Below are positions 16,001-23,853 of a DNA stretch of 64,000 nucleotides, piece by piece. The notes under the pieces were generated by a model. That model was given only the letters and a program-made list of their open reading frames with translations. It made no database searches and had not been told where the DNA came from. The stretch lies in NCBI RefSeq assembly GCF_041260665.1, contig NZ_JBGCCT010000029.1, positions 86,175 to 150,174 of the forward strand, read 5' to 3'. A program made the position numbers and the translations under genes. Source of the DNA: Catenulispora sp. GP43. GTDB taxonomy: Bacteria; Actinomycetota; Actinomycetes; Streptomycetales; Catenulisporaceae. Position 1 is the stretch's first letter, and each line of letters opens with the position of its first letter.

Positions 16001-16946
16001 GGGCAAGGACCTGGAGGCGCTGAAGCTCAAGCTCAAGGTCAAGACCCGCGACGTCATCAACGACGCGGCCGACGGCCTGGCCCGCGAAGGGCTGAAGACC
16101 TGGAGCGTCGGCACGCTGGCCCAGACCTTCGAGCAGAAGCGGCGCGGGCTGACCATGAAGGCCTACCCCGCGCTGGCCGACGCCGGCGACAGCGTGGCGG
16201 TGCGGCTCTACGACACGGCCGAGGACCAGCGCCGGGCCATGGCCGCCGGCACCCGCCGGATGCTGCTGCTCAACGTCAACTCGCCGATCAAATACCTCAA
16301 CGGCCGGCTGAGCAATCCAGCCAAGCTGGCGCTGAGCCACAACCCCTACGGCAACGCCCTGGCGCTGCTGGAGGACTGTGTCGCGTGCGCGGCGGACCAC
16401 CTGATCGCCCGGAACGGCGGTCCGGCCTGGGACGAGGCGGGCTACCAGAAGCTGTTCGACGCGGTGCGCGCCGACCTGGCCGACACCTCGATGCAGGTGG
16501 TGCAGACCGTCGAGCGGGTCTTGTCGGTCTGGCACGAGGTGGAGCGCAAGCTCAAGGCCACCACCAGCCGCTCCCTGCTCACCGCCCTGGCCGACGTCCG
16601 CGACCAGCTCAGCGGGCTGATCCACAAGGGCTTCGTGGCCGAGACCGGCTTCGACCAGCTGCCGCAGCTGGTCCGCTACCTGCGGGCCGTGGACCGGCGT
16701 CTGGACAAGCTCCCGGACAACCCGAACCAGGACCAGCTGCTGATGTTCCAGATCCACGACGTCCGCGACGAGTACCAGCTGCTGCTGGACCGGCTGCCGG
16801 CCGGCCGGCGCGGCGACCCGGATGTGCGGCGGGTCCGCTGGATGATCGAGGAGCTGCGGGTCAGCCTGTTCGCCCAGCAGCTCGGAACCCCGGAGACGGT
16901 CTCGGCCAAGCGGATCTATCGGGCGATCGACGCGGTCGAGGGCTGA
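13008..16946 (+). CDS. hrpA: ATP-dependent DEAH-box RNA helicase HrpA
   Basis: 1312 residues, the size of E. coli HrpA (about 1300). A short basic N-terminus leads into the helicase core: GETGSGKTTQ (Walker A, about residue 102), TQPRRLAA, DEAH (about 200, in IIIDEAHERS), SAT (TSATID), then the second RecA domain with FLSGEREI, ATNVAETSLTV and QRKGRCGR (QRxGRxGR). The helicase-associated HA2 and OB-fold domains follow, with YIGARNAKFAISPGS in the OB region. The long C-terminal DUF3418 half contains IVASRKVNYGRVDPEVSRELFI. HrpA unwinds RNA and in E. coli rescues stalled ribosomes. The antisense strand holds a 1414-codon open frame, a GC-bias shadow. Confidence 0.95.
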   Translation: MDSQLKTAPLAELTARLAELTPHDRRRLSRRIDGARRIRNPQALQAVAAEIEVEIQAAAGRAQARRASIPEITYPENLPVSARKDDIAAAIRDHQVVVIAGETGSGKTTQIPKICLELGRGVAGLIGHTQPRRLAARTVAERIAEELGQPLGESVGYKVRFTDHSSDNTLVKLMTDGILLAEIQQDRTLSRYDTIIIDEAHERSLNIDFLLGYLKNLLPRRPDLKLIITSATIDPERFARHFADRDGQDAPIVEVSGRTYPVEVRYRPLLLDAPDPDGDADAADRDQIQAISDAVDELGREGHGDILVFLSGEREIRDTADALKKRNLRTTEIVPLYARLSTAEQHKVFEPHAGRRVVLATNVAETSLTVPGIRYVIDPGTARISRYSNRTKVQRLPIEPVSQASANQRKGRCGRTSDGICIRLYSEDDFLSRPEFTEPEILRTSLASVILQMSALGLGDVAAFPFLDPPDARNIRDGVNLLHELGALDPEEQDPRKRLTPVGRKLAQLPVDPKLGRMVLEADRNGALKEIMIIAAALSIQDPRERPADKQQAAAEKHARFKEQGSDFLAWLKLWDYIKEKQKELSSNQFRKLCKAEFLHYLRIREWQDVHSQLKQIAKQLELTPNSTEAGPDQIHISLLSGLLSHIGLKDTESFEYIGARNAKFAISPGSVLFKKSPQWVMAAELVETTRLWGRVVATIKPEWAEPLAQHLVKRTYSEPHWEKSAGAVMAFEKVTLYGIPIVASRKVNYGRVDPEVSRELFIRHALVEGDWQTHHKFFSENRKLLAEVEELENRARRRDILVDDETLFVFYDDRVPADVVSAQHFDSWWKKSSREQPDLLSFEKSMLINDGAGAVVEQDYPDSWRQNRMKFRLTYQFEPGTDADGVTVHIPLTVLNQVTADGFDWLIPGLREELLTALIKSMPKALRVNFVPAPNFARALRQSLVPNSDPLLDAIARELRAVSGHRVEPADFDVQRVPDHLKMTFRIVDDKGRKLAEGKDLEALKLKLKVKTRDVINDAADGLAREGLKTWSVGTLAQTFEQKRRGLTMKAYPALADAGDSVAVRLYDTAEDQRRAMAAGTRRMLLLNVNSPIKYLNGRLSNPAKLALSHNPYGNALALLEDCVACAADHLIARNGGPAWDEAGYQKLFDAVRADLADTSMQVVQTVERVLSVWHEVERKLKATTSRSLLTALADVRDQLSGLIHKGFVAETGFDQLPQLVRYLRAVDRRLDKLPDNPNQDQLLMFQIHDVRDEYQLLLDRLPAGRRGDPDVRRVRWMIEELRVSLFAQQLGTPETVSAKRIYRAIDAVEG

Positions 16947-17022
16947 CGAGCACCGGCAGGGCTCAACGGCATCATCCATTCGGCGTATCAGGACTCGTGC
17001 GGCGACGGTAGGATCCAGCCTC

Positions 17023-17868
17023 ATGAGCCCTGCCGCCGGGACCCCATGGTCCGACCCCGTCGCCGCCCCGTCCAGGGACGCCGGGGCCGATCCCGCAAGC
17101 CGGATAGACACCTCCAAGCCGCACACGGCGCGGATCTACGACTACTGGATCGGCGGCAAGCAGAACTTCCCGGCCGACCGCGAGGTCGCCGAGAAGGTGG
17201 CCGAGGCGATGCCGGCGGTGCCGATGATCGCGCGGGCGAACCGGGCGTTCCTGGGACGCGCCGTGCGGTACGCGGCGCAGCAGGGGGTGAAGCAGTTCCT
17301 GGACATCGGCGCCGGGCTGCCGGCCGCCGGGAACACCCACGAGGTGGCGCAGTCCGTGCACCCGGACGCCTCGGTGGTCTACGTCGACAACGACCCGCTG
17401 GTCACCGTGCACGGCCGGGCCCTGCTCGCCGACGAAGACCGGACCCGCGTCTTCGAAGGCGATCTGCGGGACCCGAAGGCGATCCTGACGCACCCGGACG
17501 TCACCGCGCTGATCGACTTCGACCGGCCGGTGGCCCTGCTGCTGGTCGCGGTGCTGCACTTCTTCCCGGACGCCGACGACCCGGCCGGCGTGATCGCCGC
17601 CCTGACCGAAAACCTGGCACCGGGCAGCCACCTGGTCATCTCGCACGCGGGCTCCGACCTGCTGCCGAGGGACCAGGACAAGCTGCAGATCTACCAGAAG
17701 GCCGCCGAGGGTGCGGCCCGCGACCACGCGCGGATCACCGCCTTCTTCGAGGGCTTCGATCTGATCGACCCCGGCCTGGTACGGGTGCCGTTGTGGCACC
17801 CGACCGAGGAGCCGCCGGCGGATATCGACCAGTACTGGATGTACGGCGGTGTCGGCCGGAAGCGGTGA
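17023..17868 (+). CDS. SAM-dependent methyltransferase, DUF574 (Methyltransf_19) family
   Basis: A 281-residue protein of a family abundant in actinomycetes. The diagnostic opening KPHTARIYDYWIGGKQNFPADREVA is present at about residues 32-56, followed by ANRAFLGRAVRYAAQ. The SAM site has FLDIGAGLPAAGNTHEVAQ (motif I) and VVYVDNDPLVTVHGRALL (acidic residue binding the ribose). DRPVALLLVAVLHFFPD fits motifs II-III. The methyl acceptor is unknown for almost all members. It stands alone, 76 bp after hrpA and about 190 bp before the FHA/ABC gene. Confidence 0.9.
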   Translation: MSPAAGTPWSDPVAAPSRDAGADPASRIDTSKPHTARIYDYWIGGKQNFPADREVAEKVAEAMPAVPMIARANRAFLGRAVRYAAQQGVKQFLDIGAGLPAAGNTHEVAQSVHPDASVVYVDNDPLVTVHGRALLADEDRTRVFEGDLRDPKAILTHPDVTALIDFDRPVALLLVAVLHFFPDADDPAGVIAALTENLAPGSHLVISHAGSDLLPRDQDKLQIYQKAAEGAARDHARITAFFEGFDLIDPGLVRVPLWHPTEEPPADIDQYWMYGGVGRKR

Positions 17869-18055
17869 TAACCCCTAACAGGGTTCAGAGCTTTACGCCG
17901 CCCCGCTGTCCCGACTGTCCCGGAACGCCCCGCCCTGAGGCCCCGGGACAAACCCGGTAGCGGCCGGAGACCTGCGACATCCCGCATGTCACAGCCCTTT
18001 CACGGTTCCGGACCCGCGTTGCAGCCCGGGGGGGCCGAGCCGAAATGATGGCTGC

Positions 18056-20740
18056 GTGTCCCAGCAACCGGAACAGGCCGCACCGCTGACTCTGCAGATC
18101 CTCCCCGACGGGAGCGAGCGGGTCTTCGACGGAACCCGCCGGGTCGTCATCGGCCGCGACCCCAACCAGGCCGACGTGATCGTCGCCGAGCCGCGGGCGT
18201 CCCGGGTCCACGCGACGTTGTACCTCCAGGGTGGCGCGTGGGTCCTGGAGGACGCCTCGAGCCAGGGCACGTTCGTGCAGAACACCCGTCTGACGGCGCC
18301 GATGGCGCTGCCGGGGCCGGTGGTGGTGCGGCTCGGCCACCCAGTGGACGGGCAGGAGGTGCGCCTGGTGCCCGGGGCGCGCCGGCCCAACCTGCCGCCG
18401 CCCGGACAGCCGGGGCAGCCCGGGCAGGCAGGACAGCAGGGCCCGCAGGCACAGCAGGCACAGCAGGCACAGCCCGGCTATCAGCAAGCCGGCCCCGCAC
18501 CACAGCAGGGATTCCCGGGGCAGCCGTTCCCAGGTCCGCGGGGACAGCCGGGACCGAAGCCCTCACAGCAGGGACACCCCGGGCAGCAGGCGCCTCAGGG
18601 CCCTGGCGCCCCCATTGGCAGCGCCACCATCATCAACCCCCAGCCGTGGGCCCAGCAGCCTGGCGCCGTCCCACAGGCCGCTCCGTACGTGCCCCAGCAG
18701 AGCCCGGGACAGCAGCCGCAGCAGCCGCGCCTCGGTGAGTACACCGGCGTCTACCAGACCTCCAACACGCTGCGAATAGGCCGCGACGCCGCCAACGACA
18801 TCGTCCTGCACGACCTGCAGGCCTCGCGCTTCCACGCCGAGCTGCAGTTCCGCGGCGGCCGCTTCGAGATCGTCGACAAGGGCAGCCACAACGGCACCTA
18901 CCTGAACGGCGTGCGCGTCAACCGCGCCGAGGTGCGCGAGGGCGCGATCATCGCGATAGCCCGGCACCTGCTGCGCTTCCACAACGGCATGCTCCAGGAG
19001 TTCGTCGACACCGGCGGGATCACCTTCTCCGCGGCGAACCTCGGCGTGCTGGCCGGACCGAAGGTCCTGTTGGACAACGTGAGCTTCGCTCTGGAAGGCG
19101 GCGACTTCCTCGCGGTGCTCGGTCCGACCGGCGCCGGCAAGTCCACGCTGATGAAGGCCCTGACAGGCAACCGTCCCGCGGACCGCGGCGCGGTCTTCTA
19201 TAACGGACGCGACTTGTACGCCAACTACGCGGAACTCCGCAACCGCGTCGGCTACGTCCCGCAGGACGACATCCTGCACCCGCAGCTGAAGGTCCGCGAC
19301 GCCCTGCGCTACGCCGCGCAGCTGCGCTTCCCGCCGGACGTCGCCGCCCACGAGCGCAACGCCCGCGTCGACGAGGTCATGGCCGAGCTCGGCCTGACCG
19401 AGCGCGCGGGCCTGGCCGTCGAGAAGCTCTCCGGCGGCCAGCGCAAGCGCACCTCGGTCGCCATCGAGCTCCTGACCCGGCCCAGCCTGCTGATCCTGGA
19501 CGAGCCGACCTCCGGCCTGGACCCGGGGTACGAGAAGTCGGTGATGGACCTGCTGCGCAAGCTCGCCGACGGCGGCCGCACGGTCATCACCGTGACGCAC
19601 AGCATCCAGAGCCTGGACCGCTGCGACCGCATCCTGTTCCTGGCGCCCGGCGGGCAGACCGCGTTCTTCGGGCCACCGCCGGAGACGCTGCAGTTCTTCA
19701 GCAGGAGCACCTACGCGGAGGTCTTCCAGGACCTGGACCGCGCCGCGCCCGGCTTCGCGCAGCACGCCTTCGCCGGCTCCCCGGCCGACCAGCAGTACGT
19801 GCAGGGCCCGCTGGGCGCACAGCTGAACAAGGTCAACGGCGCGGCCAACGCGCAGCAGGCCGCGACCCCGGCCGCGAACCCGCACTGGGGCCACCAGCTC
19901 GCCACCCTGTTCAAGCGGTTCAGCTCCGTGGTGTGGGCCGACAAGCGCAACACCGCGATGCTGTTCATGCAGGCACCGATCCTGGGCCTGCTGATGCTTG
20001 CGGTGCTGGGCTCCAACGATCTGTCCGCGCAGGACCCGGTCGCCGCCCACAAGGCCGGCTCGGTGCTACTGGCGCTGGTGCTGGGCGCGACGTACCTCGG
20101 CGCCTCCAACTCGATCCGCGAGATCGTGAAGGAGAGACCGATCCTCGCGCGGGAGAGAGCGATCGGGCTGTCGCCGTCGGCGTATGTGCTGTCGAAGGTG
20201 ATCCTGCTGGGCATGCTGACGATCGCGCAGGCCGCGGTCCTGGTGTTCCTCGGTATCGTGCGCCAAGGCGGTCCCGGCCACGGCTCGGTGCTGTCCTCCG
20301 GCCAGTTCGAACTCTTCATCGACGTGGCGCTGGCCGGGCTGGCGGCGATGGCCCTGGGCCTGCTGATCTCCGCGTTCGTGTCGAACGGCGACAAGGCGCT
20401 GACCATCCTGCCGGTCATCCTGTTCGCCGAGTTCCTGTTCACGGGTTCGGCATTCCCGGTCAACAAGACCCCGGGCCTGGAGCAGGCCAGCTACCTGGCC
20501 TCGGCCAAGTGGGGTTACTCGGCCGCCGCCTCCACGGCGGACGCCGACGTGCTGCTCGGGACCGGCTGCAACGACACCTCGCTGCGCGGTCCGCTGCCGG
20601 GCGCCAAGTGCGACGCCACGCAGGCCCACAAGGCCGGCGCCTGGTCCGGCGACATCGCCGCGCTCGCCGCGCTCACTGTGGTGTGCGTCGCCGGCGCGTG
20701 GCTGGCGATCCGGCCGGTGGGGCAGCCGAAGCGGAAGTAA
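18056..20740 (+). CDS. FHA-FHA-ABC transporter fusion (Rv1747-like exporter)
   Basis: 894 residues from GTG 18056; a nearby ATG at 18045 is out of frame. Order of domains: FHA domain 1 (about 25-100, VVIGRD...SRVHA...SSQGT), a Gln/Pro/Gly-rich linker (about 110-230), FHA domain 2 (about 238-310, LRIGRD...SRFHAEL...GSHNGTYLNG), ABC ATPase (about 320-550; GPTGAGKST, LSGGQRKR, LILDEPTSGLD), then an ABC-2-type membrane domain with about six helices (620-890). The layout is that of mycobacterial Rv1747, whose FHA domains bind phosphothreonines made by a Ser/Thr kinase and which exports cell-envelope lipids. ATPase and permease on one chain imply a homodimeric exporter. No kinase gene is present here. 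The hairpin 20770-20805 follows. Confidence 0.92.
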   Translation: MSQQPEQAAPLTLQILPDGSERVFDGTRRVVIGRDPNQADVIVAEPRASRVHATLYLQGGAWVLEDASSQGTFVQNTRLTAPMALPGPVVVRLGHPVDGQEVRLVPGARRPNLPPPGQPGQPGQAGQQGPQAQQAQQAQPGYQQAGPAPQQGFPGQPFPGPRGQPGPKPSQQGHPGQQAPQGPGAPIGSATIINPQPWAQQPGAVPQAAPYVPQQSPGQQPQQPRLGEYTGVYQTSNTLRIGRDAANDIVLHDLQASRFHAELQFRGGRFEIVDKGSHNGTYLNGVRVNRAEVREGAIIAIARHLLRFHNGMLQEFVDTGGITFSAANLGVLAGPKVLLDNVSFALEGGDFLAVLGPTGAGKSTLMKALTGNRPADRGAVFYNGRDLYANYAELRNRVGYVPQDDILHPQLKVRDALRYAAQLRFPPDVAAHERNARVDEVMAELGLTERAGLAVEKLSGGQRKRTSVAIELLTRPSLLILDEPTSGLDPGYEKSVMDLLRKLADGGRTVITVTHSIQSLDRCDRILFLAPGGQTAFFGPPPETLQFFSRSTYAEVFQDLDRAAPGFAQHAFAGSPADQQYVQGPLGAQLNKVNGAANAQQAATPAANPHWGHQLATLFKRFSSVVWADKRNTAMLFMQAPILGLLMLAVLGSNDLSAQDPVAAHKAGSVLLALVLGATYLGASNSIREIVKERPILARERAIGLSPSAYVLSKVILLGMLTIAQAAVLVFLGIVRQGGPGHGSVLSSGQFELFIDVALAGLAAMALGLLISAFVSNGDKALTILPVILFAEFLFTGSAFPVNKTPGLEQASYLASAKWGYSAAASTADADVLLGTGCNDTSLRGPLPGAKCDATQAHKAGAWSGDIAALAALTVVCVAGAWLAIRPVGQPKRK

Positions 20741-20769
20741 CGCCGCGGTTATGTGGTGCCGACACGGCA

Positions 20770-20805
20770 ATGGTGCGCGTCCCGGGTATAGGGGATGCGC
20801 ACCAT
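20770..20805. terminator. Terminator hairpin after the FHA/ABC transporter
   Basis: A 14-bp stem (20770-20783 / 20792-20805, one G-U pair) with an 8-nt loop, 30 bp after the stop of the transporter and 81 bp before the stop of the convergent ATPase gene. Several TATAG pentamers follow to about 20875, with no evident function. Confidence 0.65.
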
Positions 20806-20885
20806 ACGTTTCGTTGAGCAGTGCGACCTATAGAGATGCAGTCTCTGTAGCCGCCTATAGAGCGCGCCGTATAGCGGGGATCCGC

Positions 20886-21443
20886 TTAGGCCGCCCCGAC
20901 AGCGTCCTCGAACTCCCAGTACCTGTTCGCCCGCAAAGGCAACTCCACCCGCACCGTCTTCCCGCCGCCGTCCGGATCGGCCGGCACCTCGGTGCGCCCG
21001 CCGACCTCCGCGGTCAGGTCGCGCACCAGTTGTAGGCCCCAGCCGCCGCTGTCGTCGGGGTGCGGGCTCAACAGGGCCTTGGGCCGGTGCGGATGGCGGT
21101 CGTGGACGGCCACCGTCAGGCAGCCGTACTCCAGGGCCAGCGTCACCTCGGCCTGGCGGCACAGCAGCGCCGCGTGCTTGGCCGTGTTGGTGACCAGCTC
21201 ACTGATGATCACGATCGCCGAGTCGACCATCGTCTCGTCCAGGTCCAGGCCCCAGTCGACGAATACCTCGCGCGCCACCCGGCGCGCGGCCGCCGCGCCC
21301 TCGGATTTCGTGGGCACAGCGAAGGTGATCCGGTAGCCGCATCTCGACTCCCGCCCGACCCCGAGCACTTCCATCACCTCACACGTAGTGGCGCGCTGCG
21401 TTCCGTCTCGGAACGGCTCCCCCGCCGTCGGTACAGTTGCCAT
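20886..21443 (-). CDS. Histidine-kinase-like ATP-binding protein (anti-sigma regulatory type)
   Basis: A 185-residue single-domain protein with the GHKL ATPase fold of the RsbW/SpoIIAB-like HATPase_c_2 group that is very numerous in Streptomyces. The N-box reads VIIISELVTNTAKHA; the G1/G2 region reads VAVHDRHPHRP and GGWGLQLVRDL, with DDSGGWGLQL as the nucleotide-lid segment. There is no dimerisation or phosphoacceptor histidine domain, so it is not a sensor kinase. Such proteins can bind sigma or anti-anti-sigma factors; no partner gene is adjacent. The start is uncertain: ATG 21443 is used, but ATG 21374 (MEVLGVGRE), behind GTGAGG, is a good alternative. It is divergent from the SnoaL-like gene. 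Confidence 0.8.
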   Translation of the reverse strand: MATVPTAGEPFRDGTQRATTCEVMEVLGVGRESRCGYRITFAVPTKSEGAAAARRVAREVFVDWGLDLDETMVDSAIVIISELVTNTAKHAALLCRQAEVTLALEYGCLTVAVHDRHPHRPKALLSPHPDDSGGWGLQLVRDLTAEVGGRTEVPADPDGGGKTVRVELPLRANRYWEFEDAVGAA

Positions 21444-21520
21444 GCTGCCCGTGCGTTGGCAGTCATGCCCCCTGCACGGCAGATTCACTCCTGCGAATGC
21501 ACGTTCATTTGGAGGCTCCG

Positions 21521-21994
21521 TTGAACAGTGAGCACGCGATAGCCGACCGCTTCGCCCTCGACGACCTGCTCACGGCTTACGCGGTCGCGATCGACACCGA
21601 CCAGGTGACGGAACTCACACGTCTGTCGACACCGGACGCGGTTTTCGACTACCAGTCCAGCGGCGGTCCGCGCGGATCCGTGGAGGACGCACAGCAGTGG
21701 CTGGAGAAGTCACTCACGCAGGTCCCGGTCCGGGCGCACCTCATCGTGAACCGGCGCTTCGAGATCCACGGGGAGACCGCCTGCGCCGAGGCGCACTTCT
21801 TCAACCCGATGTCTGTGCGCGTGCCCGGGCAGAAGAGCGACATGTGGAACCCCGGCGGGGGCTACTACTCCGTCAACTTCCGGCGGACGGAGAAGGGCTG
21901 GCGGATCTCAGAGCTCGTCATGCTCCAGACGTGGCGGGTCGCCGTCGCGGTGCACACGGCGGGAAAGGCGGGCGGGGGGCACCGCGCTTCCTGA
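21521..21994 (+). CDS. SnoaL-like / NTF2-fold protein
   Basis: 157 residues of the SnoaL_4 (NTF2-like) type: FALDDLLTAYAVAIDTDQ, LSTPDAVFDYQSSGG, AHLIVNRRFEIHGETACAEAHFFNP and GGYYSVNFRRTEKGWRISELVM. These are the usual helix and curved-sheet segments of small cone-shaped enzymes or binding proteins (polyketide cyclases, limonene-epoxide-hydrolase-like). The start is read as TTG 21521 because GGAGG lies 5 nt upstream; ATG 21497 in the same frame has no ribosome binding site. No polyketide genes are near, so function is open. It is convergent with the DUF475 gene. Confidence 0.75.
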   Translation: MNSEHAIADRFALDDLLTAYAVAIDTDQVTELTRLSTPDAVFDYQSSGGPRGSVEDAQQWLEKSLTQVPVRAHLIVNRRFEIHGETACAEAHFFNPMSVRVPGQKSDMWNPGGGYYSVNFRRTEKGWRISELVMLQTWRVAVAVHTAGKAGGGHRAS

Positions 21995-22071
21995 CAGGTC
22001 CGGATCCGGGTTCGCCGCGGGCCGATCGCCGTCCAGGACGGCCTCGGCCGGCGCACCGGGCGCCCGGTCCG

Positions 22072-23142
22072 TCAGGACTTCAGCGCGCGGCGCTCGGCGC
22101 CCGCCCTGTCTTCCCCCTTCGCCTTCACCGCCGAATGCACGAAGGCCGCCACGATCATCGAGGTGCCGGCCAGCGAGGCCAGCCAGTCCGGCACGTCCGG
22201 GCCGATCTCCACCAGCAACAGCACGGCGAGCACGCCGATCGAGTAGTAGGCGCCGTGTTCGAGGTAGACGTAGCGGTCAAGGGTCTTCTTGCGGACCAGG
22301 AACACCGTCAGGCTGCGGACGTAGGCCGCGCCGATGCCCAGGCCGATGGTGAACAGCGCGATGTCGACGGTGACGGAGAAGCCACCCATGACGCTGTCGA
22401 AGGAGAAGCTGGCGTCCAGGACTTCCAGGTAGATGAAAAGCATCAGCGCCTGGCGCCCCTGTGGTGGCCTCTCGTCGGCCTCTTCGGCCAGCGCCTCGCT
22501 GCGGTCCGCCGCGGCCTCGGAGAGCCGCTTGATGGTGAAGTAGGTCGCCAGCCCGATGATCCCGGCGACCGGGACGCCCAGCGGATGATCGGTCGCGAAG
22601 GTCCGGGCGGCGATCAGCAGGAAGAGCACGACGCCGACGACCTGGAACGCCTCCAGCGCCAGCGGCTTGAACCGCTCGCCGAGCGCGGCCAGCCGCCGCT
22701 CGAAGAACGGCAGCCAGACCTGGTCGTTGCCGCTGAGGAAGAAGTCCATGAAGATCATCAGCAGGAAGACGCCGCCGAACGCGGCGATCAGCGGCTGCAC
22801 ACCGAGGATCTCGTGCGCGTAGCCGTTCGGATCATGGATGGAACTGCTCAACACGTGCACCGGGCTCTGGCGGGTGGCCGCCACCAGCACCACCATCGGG
22901 ATGACCAGCCGCATCCCGAAGACCGCGATGAGGACACCGACCGTCAGGAAGATGCGCTGCCAGCGCACGTCGAACCGGCGCAGCACCGTCGCGTTCACGA
23001 CGGCGTTGTCGAACGACAGCGCCACTTCCAGCACAGCCAGCATCGCCACGACGGTCGCCGACTCGACGCCCCCGAGCCACAGGGCGAGCACTAAACCCAG
23101 AAGGGTGGCGCCATAGGCGACGCCGAAGTCCCGTCCGCGCAT
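22072..23142 (-). CDS. DUF475 integral membrane protein
   Basis: 356 residues from ATG 23142, chosen because AAAGGG lies upstream and because it begins right before the first membrane helix (MRGRDFGVAYGATLLG). About eight hydrophobic segments are visible. Acidic residues in the membrane-embedded motifs LEVALSFDNAVVNATVL and LEVLDASFSFDSVMGGFSV form two related halves. This internal repeat with SFDN/SFDS is the same logic as in TerC-family proteins, and DUF475 is a TerC relative that often sits with tellurium-resistance or metal-stress genes. Metal ion transport or metalation of secreted proteins is therefore plausible but unproven. No ter genes are present here. Confidence 0.85.
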   Translation of the reverse strand: MRGRDFGVAYGATLLGLVLALWLGGVESATVVAMLAVLEVALSFDNAVVNATVLRRFDVRWQRIFLTVGVLIAVFGMRLVIPMVVLVAATRQSPVHVLSSSIHDPNGYAHEILGVQPLIAAFGGVFLLMIFMDFFLSGNDQVWLPFFERRLAALGERFKPLALEAFQVVGVVLFLLIAARTFATDHPLGVPVAGIIGLATYFTIKRLSEAAADRSEALAEEADERPPQGRQALMLFIYLEVLDASFSFDSVMGGFSVTVDIALFTIGLGIGAAYVRSLTVFLVRKKTLDRYVYLEHGAYYSIGVLAVLLLVEIGPDVPDWLASLAGTSMIVAAFVHSAVKAKGEDRAGAERRALKS

Positions 23143-23590
23143 GTCAACGGCCCTTTCTGCCAAGCACGCAGCCCTCCCCGGGGACCCCGGAAGCCGACCG
23201 CGCCGTCGTGATCGGGCCCGCATGACGCGCACCCACCGCCTGTACTTAGGATGCCCTACTCAGACTCCTAATACACGACAGGGGTCATCGGAAAGGGGCG
23301 CTCGCCCCGCGGCACGCCACCGATCGCACCCACCGCTGCCGCATCAGGTCGCGTAGATCCCTAAACATCGCCTTTCCACAACACCCCACACCGGAATCCT
23401 CGCGGCGCCACCGGTCGTTCGACCGCCACCACCGCCACGCTGATCAGCAGAACGGGGCTCCGTGGACTGTCAACGGGTCCTCGGTTCAAGGGATTGTCCA
23501 AAGGGGTGGGGTTTTGGCTGTGTTGGACGGGGCGTCGCCAAACGCTGACGCGACACTCGTGACGTCGGGGGGCGGGAGCGTCGGGAATGC
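23143..23590. other. Intergenic stretch without recognisable genes
   Basis: About 450 bp between the DUF475 start and the solute-binding-protein remnant. It must contain the DUF475 promoter. I see no ORF with coding bias, no hairpin and no clear homology. It may be decayed sequence of the gene whose C-terminus survives at 23591-23737. Confidence 0.4.
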
Positions 23591-23737
23591 CGGGAAACGC
23601 TCAGCCCTGCTGCCGACCTGGAGCAGGCGATGCTGACCGCGGCCACCACGGGGACCTCGGCGGACTCGGCGCTGTCCGACGCCTCGACGAAGATCTCCAA
23701 GCTGATCGGCGACTACAACGCGGCGGTCAGCGGCTGA
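23591..23737 (+). pseudogene. C-terminal remnant of an extracellular solute-binding protein
   Basis: The frame ending at TGA 23735-23737 reads LSPAADLEQAMLTAATTG followed by TSADSALSDASTKISKLIGD and YNAAVSG. This is the typical C-terminal helix of sugar-ABC-transporter solute-binding lipoproteins. Upstream the frame turns into low-complexity Arg/Gly sequence with no signal peptide or lipobox and no further homology, so only the last ~45 residues survive. A perfect intrinsic terminator follows 28 bp later, consistent with the 3' end of a formerly functional gene. Confidence 0.5.
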
Positions 23738-23764
23738 CGTCTTGCGGGACCTGCCCGCCGGGCC

Positions 23765-23806
23765 CGGGAAGCGCAGTCATAAAATGACTGCGCTTCCCGT
23801 CCTTTT
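23765..23806 (+). terminator. Strong intrinsic terminator
   Basis: A perfect 16-bp stem (23765-23780 / 23784-23799) with an AAA loop, followed by TCCTTTTC. It ends the remnant solute-binding gene and insulates the ctaG-like gene that starts 48 bp later. Confidence 0.9.
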
Positions 23807-23853
23807 CAGGGCGGAACCACCACGCACGACGAAATGAGCAGGGGCCAGGACCC

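Noticed and set aside
12882..17126. 1414-codon open frame antisense to hrpA
   Set aside because: Classic high-GC antisense shadow: Leu/Gln/Asp/Val/His-rich, no conserved motif, and it covers three genuine genes on both strands.
17023..20740. Secondary-metabolite or siderophore cluster around the methyltransferase and ABC exporter
   Set aside because: No synthase, adenylation or carrier-protein genes nearby; both genes are of types common in actinobacterial core genomes.
20806..20880. Repeated TATAG pentamers as a regulatory array
   Set aside because: Irregular spacing and position between two convergent gene ends; no evidence beyond the short words.
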